From a virus, in IMG/VR virus record IMGVR_UViG_3300042507_002915, positions 1 through 38,344 of that record: a stretch of 38,344 bases of DNA. One strand, written 5' to 3'. The position numbers were made by a program, and so were the translations under genes. This document shows, in pieces, positions 21,233 through 27,659 of the stretch (positions are counted from its first letter, which is position 1; every line of letters starts with the position of its first letter). A model generated the notes under the pieces. It was given only the letters and a program-made list of their open reading frames with translations. It was not told the DNA's origin and ran no database searches.

Positions 21233-21508
21233 TCTCCACGCGCAACACCGGGCGCCCGGACCCCAAGCCGGGCGCTCTCAGGAAATCGGACTCGGAATGC
21301 GCAGGCTGATGCGCAGCGACGATGAGATTCAAACCCGCCGAAACGTGAGCAATCACGATTGGGGATTCCGCAGAAAGGTCCGCTAGATGTTCGGTGAAAT
21401 GCGGCCCGTCGAATCCGTGAAGCCGGCAAGCCGGAGGAAGTCGATAGCAGCACCGGCCCGAGTCCGATCCCCTGAGAGCAAACCGCAACACAACACAGCG
21501 AGGAAACC
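21233..21508 (+). ncRNA. Structured non-coding region B (candidate RNA leader)
   Basis: About 275 bases without a supportable gene, between the repeat protein and the next ATG. It includes the palindrome CCGGGCGCCCGG (21248-21259), CAATC-AC-GATTG (21350-21361), two TGCGCA boxes and GCCGGCAAGCCGGAGGAAGTCGATA. It shares GAAGTCGATA and CTGAGAG with region A and ends in a GAGGAAA ribosome site. Could be a regulatory leader or a small RNA. Confidence 0.38.
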
Positions 21509-21739
21509 ATGAGCGACGAAAAGAAACGAAACGACGTGTACGAGGTCAAGATCAGCGGCGACTACAGCGCCTTCGTCGAGGCCGCCAGCATCCCGAAGGC
21601 CCGCGCGATCGCGCTCCGCCGCGTGAGCGTCCGCAAGCTGTCCGGCTCCGAGGTCGCGCGCATCGTCGCGGCCGGCGGAAAGATCGATGACGGAAGCGAC
21701 GACAACCAGGCCGAGCTGCAGCTCGGCGGCGAGGCATGA
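21509..21739 (+). CDS. Small early protein before the recombination genes
   Basis: 76 residues starting MSDEKKRNDVYEVKISGDYSA. A strand pair (DVYEVKISGDYSAFVEAAS) and a helix with Arg/Lys (KARAIALRRVSVRKLSGSEVARIVAAGG), then an acidic tail. Good GAGGAAA site at 21495-21505. Similar small proteins often precede YqaJ in phages. Role unknown. Confidence 0.7.
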   Translation: MSDEKKRNDVYEVKISGDYSAFVEAASIPKARAIALRRVSVRKLSGSEVARIVAAGGKIDDGSDDNQAELQLGGEA

Positions 21740-21945
21740 CCATGATCGCCACCCTTCACGACACCAGCACCCGGCGCGCAAACGGCGCCGGGCAGGCTGC
21801 GGCGATTGCCGCCACGCGCTACGGTCTAGGGCCACAGCAGGCCGCACAGTGCGCGCGCACGGCTCGGGCGATGGTGTCCCGCGGGTTCAGCGCCGCGCGT
21901 GCCGTGGCGGCCGTGCGGCGGATGGCGCGGGGGATGGTCGGATGA
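21736..21945 (+). CDS. Small hypothetical protein
   Basis: 69 residues starting MTMIATLHDTSTRRANGAGQA. Ala/Arg-rich helices (RYGLGPQQAAQCARTARAMVSRGFSAARAVAAVRRMARGM). Overlaps both neighbours (ATGA). Basic and helical, so perhaps nucleic acid-binding. Unassigned. Confidence 0.62.
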   Translation: MTMIATLHDTSTRRANGAGQAAAIAATRYGLGPQQAAQCARTARAMVSRGFSAARAVAAVRRMARGMVG

Positions 21946-22871
21946 ACGACATGCTGCCGGTCGTGGATCGCCGTCAGTTCATCGGCGGGAGCGATGTCGC
22001 TGCCGTCCTCGGCGTCAGCCCGTGGCGCACGCCGTTGGCGTTGTGGGAAGCCAAGACCGCGGCCGAGCCTGAGGCCGAGACGCCGACCGCTGGCGTCAAA
22101 CGCCGTGGGCAGCGGTGGGAATCCGTGGTCGCCGAGATGCTGGTCGAGCACCTGGAGGATGCCGGTCACTCGGTCGAGATCGTCGGCTCGAATCGGCGCT
22201 ACATCGACCCCGCGCTCGACTTCCTCGCCGCCGAGATCGACTTCGAAGTGCGCCTCGACGGCGAGGACGAGGTCACGAACGTGGAACTGAAAACGGTTCA
22301 CCCGTTCAAGGTCCGCGAGTGGGGCGAGGCCGGCACCGACGAGGCGCCCGTCTGGTACGTGGCGCAGGCCATGCACGGCCTTGGCGTGACCGGCCGCAAC
22401 CGCGCGCTGATCGCGCCGCTGTTCGGCGCCGATGAGATCCGCTGCTACTCGGTCCTGCGGGACGAGGAGACGATCGCCGCCATGCGCGCGCGCTGCGCGA
22501 AGTTCTGGCAGCTGGTCACGACCGGCGTCCGCCCGGACCCGCTCACGCTTTCTGACCTCGACAGGCTCTACAGGGGAGACGCCGCGGCGCCCGCCCTATG
22601 GGCAGACAACGAGCTTCACCGCAGTTGGCTGCGACTGCGCGCGATCAAGGCCGAGATCAGAGCGCGTGAGCGCGAGGCCGAGGCGATTGAGTTCGACGTG
22701 AAGCGCGCGATGGGTGATGCCGTAGAGCTTCGGACAGAAAACCAGGTCGCCGCGACATGGAAGCCCCACGAAACAAGCAGGTTCGATCTTGAGCAATTCA
22801 AGGCCGACCATCCGAAACTCGCGCGCCAGTATGTCGTCAAGTCTGCGGCCCGCCCCTTCATCGTGAAATAG
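21942..22871 (+). CDS. YqaJ-like viral recombinase exonuclease
   Basis: 309 residues starting MNDMLPVVDRRQFIGGSDVAAVLGVSPWRT. GGSDVAAVLG plus LALWEAKTA is the YqaJ opening; DFLAAEIDFEV and NVELKTVHP supply the Asp and Glu-x-Lys of the PD-(D/E)XK nuclease core; WYVAQAMHGLGVTG is the conserved Q. A helical C-terminal domain follows. It degrades double-stranded ends 5' to 3' to give RecT a single strand, like lambda Exo. Followed directly by recT. Confidence 0.92.
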   Translation: MNDMLPVVDRRQFIGGSDVAAVLGVSPWRTPLALWEAKTAAEPEAETPTAGVKRRGQRWESVVAEMLVEHLEDAGHSVEIVGSNRRYIDPALDFLAAEIDFEVRLDGEDEVTNVELKTVHPFKVREWGEAGTDEAPVWYVAQAMHGLGVTGRNRALIAPLFGADEIRCYSVLRDEETIAAMRARCAKFWQLVTTGVRPDPLTLSDLDRLYRGDAAAPALWADNELHRSWLRLRAIKAEIRAREREAEAIEFDVKRAMGDAVELRTENQVAATWKPHETSRFDLEQFKADHPKLARQYVVKSAARPFIVK

Positions 22872-22884
22872 AGGACGCCACACC

Positions 22885-23766
22885 ATGAGCACATCCGCAC
22901 TTCGCGCCGCCGCCACTGGCCAAACCTTGCCCACCGATTCCAGCAAGCAGAAAACCATCGCCGGCCTTCTGACCGACCCCAAGATCAAGCAGCAGATAGC
23001 GCTTGCTCTGCCCAAGCACGTGAGCGCCGACCGCTTGGCGCGCATCGCGTTGACCGAGATCCGCAGGGTGCCGAAGCTGGCGCAGTGCGATCAGACATCT
23101 TTTCTCGGCGCGATCATGCAATGCGCCGCGCTTGGGCTGGAGCCCGGCGGCGCGCTCGGCCACTGCTACCTGATCCCGTTCGAGAATCGCCGACAGGAGT
23201 GCACCGAAGTGCAGTTTATCCTCGGCTACCGCGGCATGATCGATCTTGCCCGCCGATCTGGGCAAATTGTGAGCCTAACGGCGCGCGCAGTGCACGAGCG
23301 CGACGAGTTCCGCTATCAATACGGGCTTGATGAAAGCGTACATCATGTGCCTGCGGCCGTGGATCGGGGCGAAATCGTGGCCGTGTACGCTGTCGCGAAA
23401 CTGCAGGGCGGCGGCGTGCAGTTCGAGGTGATGAGCCGCGCCGATGTCGAGAGAGTCCGAGACAACTCCCAAGGGTACAAAACCGCACTGAAATTCGCGA
23501 AACCCGGTCAGCCCCCGAACACGCCATGGCATGAACACTTCGAGCCAATGGCCCTAAAGACGGTTACGCGCCGACTGTTCAAGTGGCTTCCGGTCTCAGT
23601 TGAAATCCAGTCCGCCATCGCGAACGATGAACGCGTCGACGCGGGCATTCCGCAAGAAAACCCGCTCACCATCGATGGCGACTTCACGGAGATTCCGGCG
23701 GCTGCTGCATCCGACAACCCCGACTTCCCGCTCGAAGATCGCGACCCGCCGCCGGGTGACGAATGA
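22885..23766 (+). CDS. recT: RecT single-strand annealing protein
   Basis: 293 residues starting MSTSALRAAATGQTLP. RLARIALTEIRRVPKLAQCDQTSFLGAIMQCAALGLEPGGALGHCYLIPF, then VQFILGYRGMIDLARRSGQI, then TPWHEHFEPMALKTVTRRLFKWLPVS: the complete RecT family signature in order. It anneals complementary strands during phage recombination. C terminus acidic (DFPLEDRDPPPGDE). Forms a unit with YqaJ and the SSB-like gene. Confidence 0.95.
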   Translation: MSTSALRAAATGQTLPTDSSKQKTIAGLLTDPKIKQQIALALPKHVSADRLARIALTEIRRVPKLAQCDQTSFLGAIMQCAALGLEPGGALGHCYLIPFENRRQECTEVQFILGYRGMIDLARRSGQIVSLTARAVHERDEFRYQYGLDESVHHVPAAVDRGEIVAVYAVAKLQGGGVQFEVMSRADVERVRDNSQGYKTALKFAKPGQPPNTPWHEHFEPMALKTVTRRLFKWLPVSVEIQSAIANDERVDAGIPQENPLTIDGDFTEIPAAAASDNPDFPLEDRDPPPGDE

Positions 23767-24053
23767 GCCAAGTCCTCGAAAGACTCGACATCTGCGCGGG
23801 CAGGCCATACGGGACAGAGGGCAAAAAGAACTGGATTCGCGTCGGCGAAATGACGATCTGGAGCGATGGCGGATACAGCATGCGGCTGGATGCGGTGCCG
23901 ACCGGCAACTGGTTCGACGGGCAACTCAAGTGCTTCAAGCGAGACGGCGACCGCCCGCAGCGAGAACGCCCGGCACGCAGTCCGAATGCCGGCAGCAGTC
24001 GGTCGCCGATGGCGCAGGAGGTGCCGTTTGACGATTCCGATATACCATTTTAG
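23763..24053 (+). CDS. SSB-like protein with acidic DDSDIPF tip
   Basis: 96 residues starting MSQVLERLDICAGRPYGTEGKK. A short beta-rich body (NWIRVGEMTIWSDGGYSMRLDAVPTGNWFDGQLKCF) is followed by a disordered Pro/Arg/Ser linker and EVPFDDSDIPF, which closely matches the conserved C-terminal tip of bacterial SSB (DDDIPF) that binds RecO, exonuclease I and other partners. It overlaps recT (ATGA). The body is shorter than a classical OB fold, so it may be a small SSB or a mimic that occupies SSB partners. Confidence 0.7.
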   Translation: MSQVLERLDICAGRPYGTEGKKNWIRVGEMTIWSDGGYSMRLDAVPTGNWFDGQLKCFKRDGDRPQRERPARSPNAGSSRSPMAQEVPFDDSDIPF

Positions 24054-24076
24054 AATTGATACAGTATCAATTTTAA
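24050..24076. promoter_or_regulatory. AT-rich palindromic operator candidate
   Basis: AATTGATAC-A-GTATCAATT (24054-24072) is a perfect 9-bp inverted repeat with a 1-base centre, extending to 12-bp arms with one mismatch. It overlaps the SSB-like stop and sits just before the HNH gene, in a strikingly AT-rich patch. It could be a repressor site or a short hairpin. Confidence 0.55.
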
Positions 24077-24087
24077 CACATTCAAAA

Positions 24088-24579
24088 ATGGCACCTGAAA
24101 TCGCAGAAATTCCATCGATTCCTGGCGCCCTCGCGAATAGCGAGGGGTTCGTGAAATTCCCACCTGTCACCGCCGCCATGCCGAACGGAGGCGAGCGGGC
24201 ATACGAGACGAAATGGACCCGAGGCGGCAAGCGGAAAGCCTCAAAAACGGCCCGGCACGAATACTACGGCACGCTGTACCGTGGCCGAAATTACAAGATC
24301 CACCGACTGGTCTGCGAGGCATTCCATGGGCCGCCGCCATTCCCGGGCGCCGTGGTCATACACCTCGATGAGGACGCACTGAACAACCGACCATCAAATC
24401 TTCGGTGGGGCTCGCAGAAAGAGAATTTGAACATGCCCGGGTTCATCGAATACTGCCGCGGCCGAAAAGGTGCGAATAGCGGCTGGGCAAAGCACAAGGC
24501 CGCGAAAGCTGACCCATGCCCCAACCCGCCGGCAACGGCCCGCACGCGCCGGCAGCGCGACCAAACGAGGAACCCATGA
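24088..24579 (+). CDS. HNH endonuclease, NUMOD/homing type
   Basis: 163 residues starting MAPEIAEIPSIPGALANSEGFV. A NUMOD-like start (IPGALANSEGFVKF), GTLYRGRNYKIHRLVCEAFHGPPPF and VIHLDEDALNNRPSNLRWGSQKENL: the HNH core, here with IHLDE...N...NLRWG, a standard variant. Basic C terminus. AT-rich upstream DNA and free-standing placement suggest an inserted selfish gene. The upstream part of the frame to 23866 overlaps the SSB-like gene and was not used. Confidence 0.85.
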   Translation: MAPEIAEIPSIPGALANSEGFVKFPPVTAAMPNGGERAYETKWTRGGKRKASKTARHEYYGTLYRGRNYKIHRLVCEAFHGPPPFPGAVVIHLDEDALNNRPSNLRWGSQKENLNMPGFIEYCRGRKGANSGWAKHKAAKADPCPNPPATARTRRQRDQTRNP

Positions 24580-25106
24580 CGAAGAAGAACCCGAAGAAGC
24601 CCGCGGCGAAGGCTCCGGCCAAGGCCGCACGACGTGCAAGTGGCGCCACCGCGCCCCGCCGGCGCAAGGCCGAGCCCGGACCGATCAGTCCCGCCCCGAG
24701 GCTGGTAATCGTGAAGCGCGTGATCCCGGGCCGCGATTTGGCCGAACTGCTGGCGTCCGGCGCGGTGACTGGCGTCTCCAGCTTCCAGCCGACGCACGCG
24801 CCCGTCTCCGAGATCGTGGAGCGGTTCGTCGACGCCACCCCGTCGCCGACGCGAGCCCGCCCGATCGACGAGGCGCTGGCGGAGCTGTCGAGCGCGTTGG
24901 CGGACATGCAGCGCATCACCGAGGACGAAAGCGTGGCGCTGGCCGCGGTGCTCGAACCCTCCCCGCCAAACGCAGGCGGCAATGCCACGCCACCGCCGAT
25001 GCCGGAGTCCACGCTCGCGGCGTTGATCGCGCGCGCGGCCCAGCTCGTCCGCCAAGACATCGCCGTCCGCACGGCTCGGCTGTCCCGCATCGATCTGCCG
25101 CGCTGA
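24576..25106 (+). CDS. Protein with histone H1-like basic N terminus
   Basis: 176 residues. The first about 35 are Lys/Ala/Pro-rich (TKKNPKKPAAKAPAKAARR, PRRRKAE), like AlgP/H1-type tails. The remainder is helical and acidic (SEIVERFVDATP, ALAELSSALADMQRITEDESVALAAVLE). The start overlaps the HNH stop. The tail may bind DNA; nothing else can be assigned. Confidence 0.68.
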   Translation: MTKKNPKKPAAKAPAKAARRASGATAPRRRKAEPGPISPAPRLVIVKRVIPGRDLAELLASGAVTGVSSFQPTHAPVSEIVERFVDATPSPTRARPIDEALAELSSALADMQRITEDESVALAAVLEPSPPNAGGNATPPPMPESTLAALIARAAQLVRQDIAVRTARLSRIDLPR

Positions 25107-25165
25107 TCTTGGCCCGCGCCCGAAACTCACACCCGCGCCGGCCGGGAAAAGCCGACGGAGGATTC

Positions 25166-25438
25166 ATGCGAACCAGGATCAAGCGGAAAAACCTGCGGAC
25201 CTGCAGCTATACAGAGGTCGCCGACTTCGTTTTCAAATCAATCCAAGGCGAGCCGGGCAGGTTTGGAGTCTACGTCGGCAGGTGCGGAACGACAAACGTG
25301 CTTAAGCTCAAGAACAATCATCATAACCCGCGGCCCGACGATGAGCTGGTCGGCGTGTTCACCGATGGCGTCGAGATCAACATCATCGAAGATGCGTTGC
25401 TTGAGCGCAAGCGCGAGTTGTCGAGGATTGCCGCATGA
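25166..25438 (+). CDS. Hypothetical early protein
   Basis: 90 residues starting MRTRIKRKNLRTCSYTEVADF. Basic start, then FGVYVGRCGTTNVLKLKNNHHNPRPDDELVGVF and INIIEDALLERKRELSRI. A strong CGGAGGA ribosome site precedes the ATG. The overlap at the 3' end (ATGA) links it to the wHTH gene. Not recognised. Confidence 0.72.
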   Translation: MRTRIKRKNLRTCSYTEVADFVFKSIQGEPGRFGVYVGRCGTTNVLKLKNNHHNPRPDDELVGVFTDGVEINIIEDALLERKRELSRIAA

Positions 25439-25722
25439 CCGCCCGAGCCAGAAACTCAGATCCCAGCAGCAGCCACGACGCCGCGGCGCATGTCGCGAGG
25501 AAGGGTGTCGCGCGCCGCCAGTGCGAGACCGTGCTCGCCGCGCTCAAAATGCGGCCAGGGCGCACCAGCAACGAACTAGCCAACGAGGCCGGGCTCGATC
25601 GATACGTCGTCGCGCGACGGCTGCCGGAGCTGAAAAAGCGCGGGCGCGTGCAGCAGGTCATCGACAAGCGCCGCGATCGGATCACGAATCGATGGGCCAC
25701 AACCTGGAGGGCGAAGGAATGA
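25435..25722 (+). CDS. Winged helix-turn-helix regulator
   Basis: 95 residues starting MTARARNSDPSSSHDAAAHVA. CETVLAALKMRPGRTSNELANEAGLDRYVVARRLPELKKRGRVQQV is a winged-HTH with recognition helix DRYVVARRLPELKKRG and a basic wing. MarR/ArsR-like small regulators of this shape are frequent phage early genes. It probably binds DNA; its target is unknown. Confidence 0.78.
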   Translation: MTARARNSDPSSSHDAAAHVARKGVARRQCETVLAALKMRPGRTSNELANEAGLDRYVVARRLPELKKRGRVQQVIDKRRDRITNRWATTWRAKE

Positions 25723-26648
25723 AATGGGAAGAACTGACCACCCCCGAGATGGTTCTCTCGGCTTTCGAGGCGGGGCGAAGACTGGAGCATATGCCACAAA
25801 AATGCATCCGCACGGGCTGGCTTTTGGTTGGACCGGAGGCTGGGCCCGAACAACTCTCGGCGTGGTTTTCGTGCGGGGACATATTCCGCGCCCTGATCGA
25901 AGAGCCCACGATTCCCGCCGGCTTCGCGCCTTGGGCCGGGGGCGAGTGTCCGGAGGATGCGCGCGGTAAGCGTGTGACTTACGCGATGCGGTGCTGGGGG
26001 TTGCACGACAGACTTGCAGATGAAGATGCGGAAAATCTCAGATGGAGCCATGATGGGACGCTGGGCGACATCATCGCCTACCTCGTCGAGAGCGAGCAAC
26101 CGAAGCCCGAGCCCGCCAAGGCAGCGCCGGACTATCGCGCAATCCTGATCGATGTGGCTGGCAATCTTCGGCGGATGCTCGACGATGAGTTTTCAGAATG
26201 CGACCATGAGCGAGCCAATGCGGTAATGGAACGCATCAACAATGCAATCTCTGCCCCGGCGCCCGCACCGTCCGATGTCGAGGCGCTGGCGCTATCGGTT
26301 GGCGCAGACCGCTTGCCTGCGGAGCCAGAAGCCGGGATTGTTTCCGTCTACTGGGAATTCAGCGATGCGCAGCTGCACGAATTCGCCCGCCGCCTGCGCC
26401 CGCGCGACACCATCGAACTGGACATTGACGGCATCGGCCGCTGCCAGCTGCAGGTCCGCGATGGCGTGGCCTGCATGCCGGCCGTGACGGTGCGGGACAT
26501 CTTGGGCAGGTCGGGGCTGATCCCGCAGGTGGACGATGCGATGGTGGAGCGGTTCGTCGACGCATACGTGCCCGACCTGCCAGATCCGCGCGTCGCCATC
26601 CGTGACGCCCTCACCGCCGCCCTGAACCCGGAGGCCGACAATGGCTGA
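25719..26648 (+). CDS. Modular early protein, unknown
   Basis: 309 residues starting MKWEELTTPEMVLSAFEAGRR. Three parts: an N-terminal half with GWLLVGPEAGPEQLSAWFSCGDIFRALIEE and a Cys/Trp-rich segment; a linker (EPAKAAPDYRAILIDVAGNLRRML); and a C-terminal DVEALALSVGAD...FARRLRPRDTIELDIDGIGRC...FVDAYVPDL. Modular mosaic proteins like this (Ea22-like) are common in the early regions of lambdoid phages. The next gene overlaps by eight bases. Confidence 0.7.
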   Translation: MKWEELTTPEMVLSAFEAGRRLEHMPQKCIRTGWLLVGPEAGPEQLSAWFSCGDIFRALIEEPTIPAGFAPWAGGECPEDARGKRVTYAMRCWGLHDRLADEDAENLRWSHDGTLGDIIAYLVESEQPKPEPAKAAPDYRAILIDVAGNLRRMLDDEFSECDHERANAVMERINNAISAPAPAPSDVEALALSVGADRLPAEPEAGIVSVYWEFSDAQLHEFARRLRPRDTIELDIDGIGRCQLQVRDGVACMPAVTVRDILGRSGLIPQVDDAMVERFVDAYVPDLPDPRVAIRDALTAALNPEADNG

Positions 26649-27333
26649 CCTGCGCGAACTCATCAAGACCTGGCGTGCACGCGCCAAAAAGTATCGTGAT
26701 GCACGCATGCTGGTGTATTCATCACATTTCGACGAGTGCGCCGACAAACTGGAGCGCGCCCTCGCCGCGCAGCCTGCGCATGACAATGATGAAGAAGAAC
26801 TGCAAGCGATTCGCGAGCGCGACCATTGCGAAAACGTGATTGACAGGATTCTCGACATTGTGCTCGGGTCTGACCGTCGCGAGTGGAGCAGTATGTACGA
26901 CTACACAGATGCCATCGAGGATGTCGAAGATCGCATGGCCGCACTCGAACGCAAGCCTGCGCCGGGCGGCGACGCCCGCGCTGCTGCTGCGGTGCCGACG
27001 CATCGCGAGTTGACCGACGACGAGGCGCGGGCATCATTTCGCGCCATCTATGCCGAAGTCATGCGGATTGCGCCATGGTCAGAGTCGAACGACATGCGGG
27101 CAGTGGATGAATTGCTGTGCGGAATCGGGTTGCTTGCGCAAGACCGGGACGAGGCTCGCGCCGAGGCCGAGAGGCTGCGGAAGGATGCGGAGCGGTATCG
27201 GCTGCTGCGCAGCGCGCCGCATCATACCTTCGTCACCCGATGCGTTGGTGGCGCGACAATCCCGAGATTTGAGGGCGATGCGCTGGACCGATTGACTGAC
27301 GCTATCCTCGCCAATCGCGGGGGTGACAAGTGA
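26641..27333 (+). CDS. Ea22-like modular early protein
   Basis: 230 residues starting MADLRELIKTWRARAKKYRDA. An Ea22-like helical N terminus (SSHFDECADKLERALAAQ), IRERDHCENVIDRILDIVLGSDRREWSSMYDYTDAIEDVEDRM, and a C-terminal AERYRLLRSAPHH...DALDRLTDAILANR, all modules seen mixed in lambdoid early proteins. Role unknown in all cases. The GTG of the next gene overlaps its stop. Confidence 0.74.
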   Translation: MADLRELIKTWRARAKKYRDARMLVYSSHFDECADKLERALAAQPAHDNDEEELQAIRERDHCENVIDRILDIVLGSDRREWSSMYDYTDAIEDVEDRMAALERKPAPGGDARAAAAVPTHRELTDDEARASFRAIYAEVMRIAPWSESNDMRAVDELLCGIGLLAQDRDEARAEAERLRKDAERYRLLRSAPHHTFVTRCVGGATIPRFEGDALDRLTDAILANRGGDK

Positions 27334-27503
27334 ACGACGACACCGCGCTTCTGGACTTCCTCGCCGACCCCGGCCAGAACATCGCGCAGGTCCTGCTGCC
27401 GACGGACATTGTCGAGCGCAACGCCCACAGTCTCCGGGACGCGATCCGTGAGGCGATGGCCATGCATGCCGAATCAGTCACCAAGGGCGGGGGCGAATCA
27501 TGA
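27330..27503 (+). CDS. Small early hypothetical protein
   Basis: 57 residues from a GTG overlapping the previous stop (GTGA): starts VNDDTALLDFLADPGQNIAQV. Acidic, helical (NAHSLRDAIREAMAMHAESV). The stop overlaps the next ATG. Unassigned. Confidence 0.6.
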   Translation: MNDDTALLDFLADPGQNIAQVLLPTDIVERNAHSLRDAIREAMAMHAESVTKGGGES

Positions 27504-27649
27504 GCCTGCACCGCAAGAAGCCGCAGATGGCGCGTGCGGCGGCTCGTTCAGTGTGGAACGACCTGATCGGGTGCAGGGTTCGCCCTTGGCTTCGGCTTGG
27601 GGCAATCCTCCGTTGGCATCGCGCAGTGGGCGGCCGCGCCCGAAACTAG
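27500..27649 (+). CDS. Small basic protein, last rightward gene
   Basis: 49 residues starting MSLHRKKPQMARAAARSVWND, strongly basic throughout. It ends ten bases before the stop of the convergent tail fibre gene. The ATGA overlap and codon pattern favour it, but it is short and could be an unused tail of the operon. No terminator hairpin is visible at the junction. Confidence 0.5.
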   Translation: MSLHRKKPQMARAAARSVWNDLIGCRVRPWLRLGAILRWHRAVGGRARN

Positions 27650-27659
27650 GGTCAGGCGA

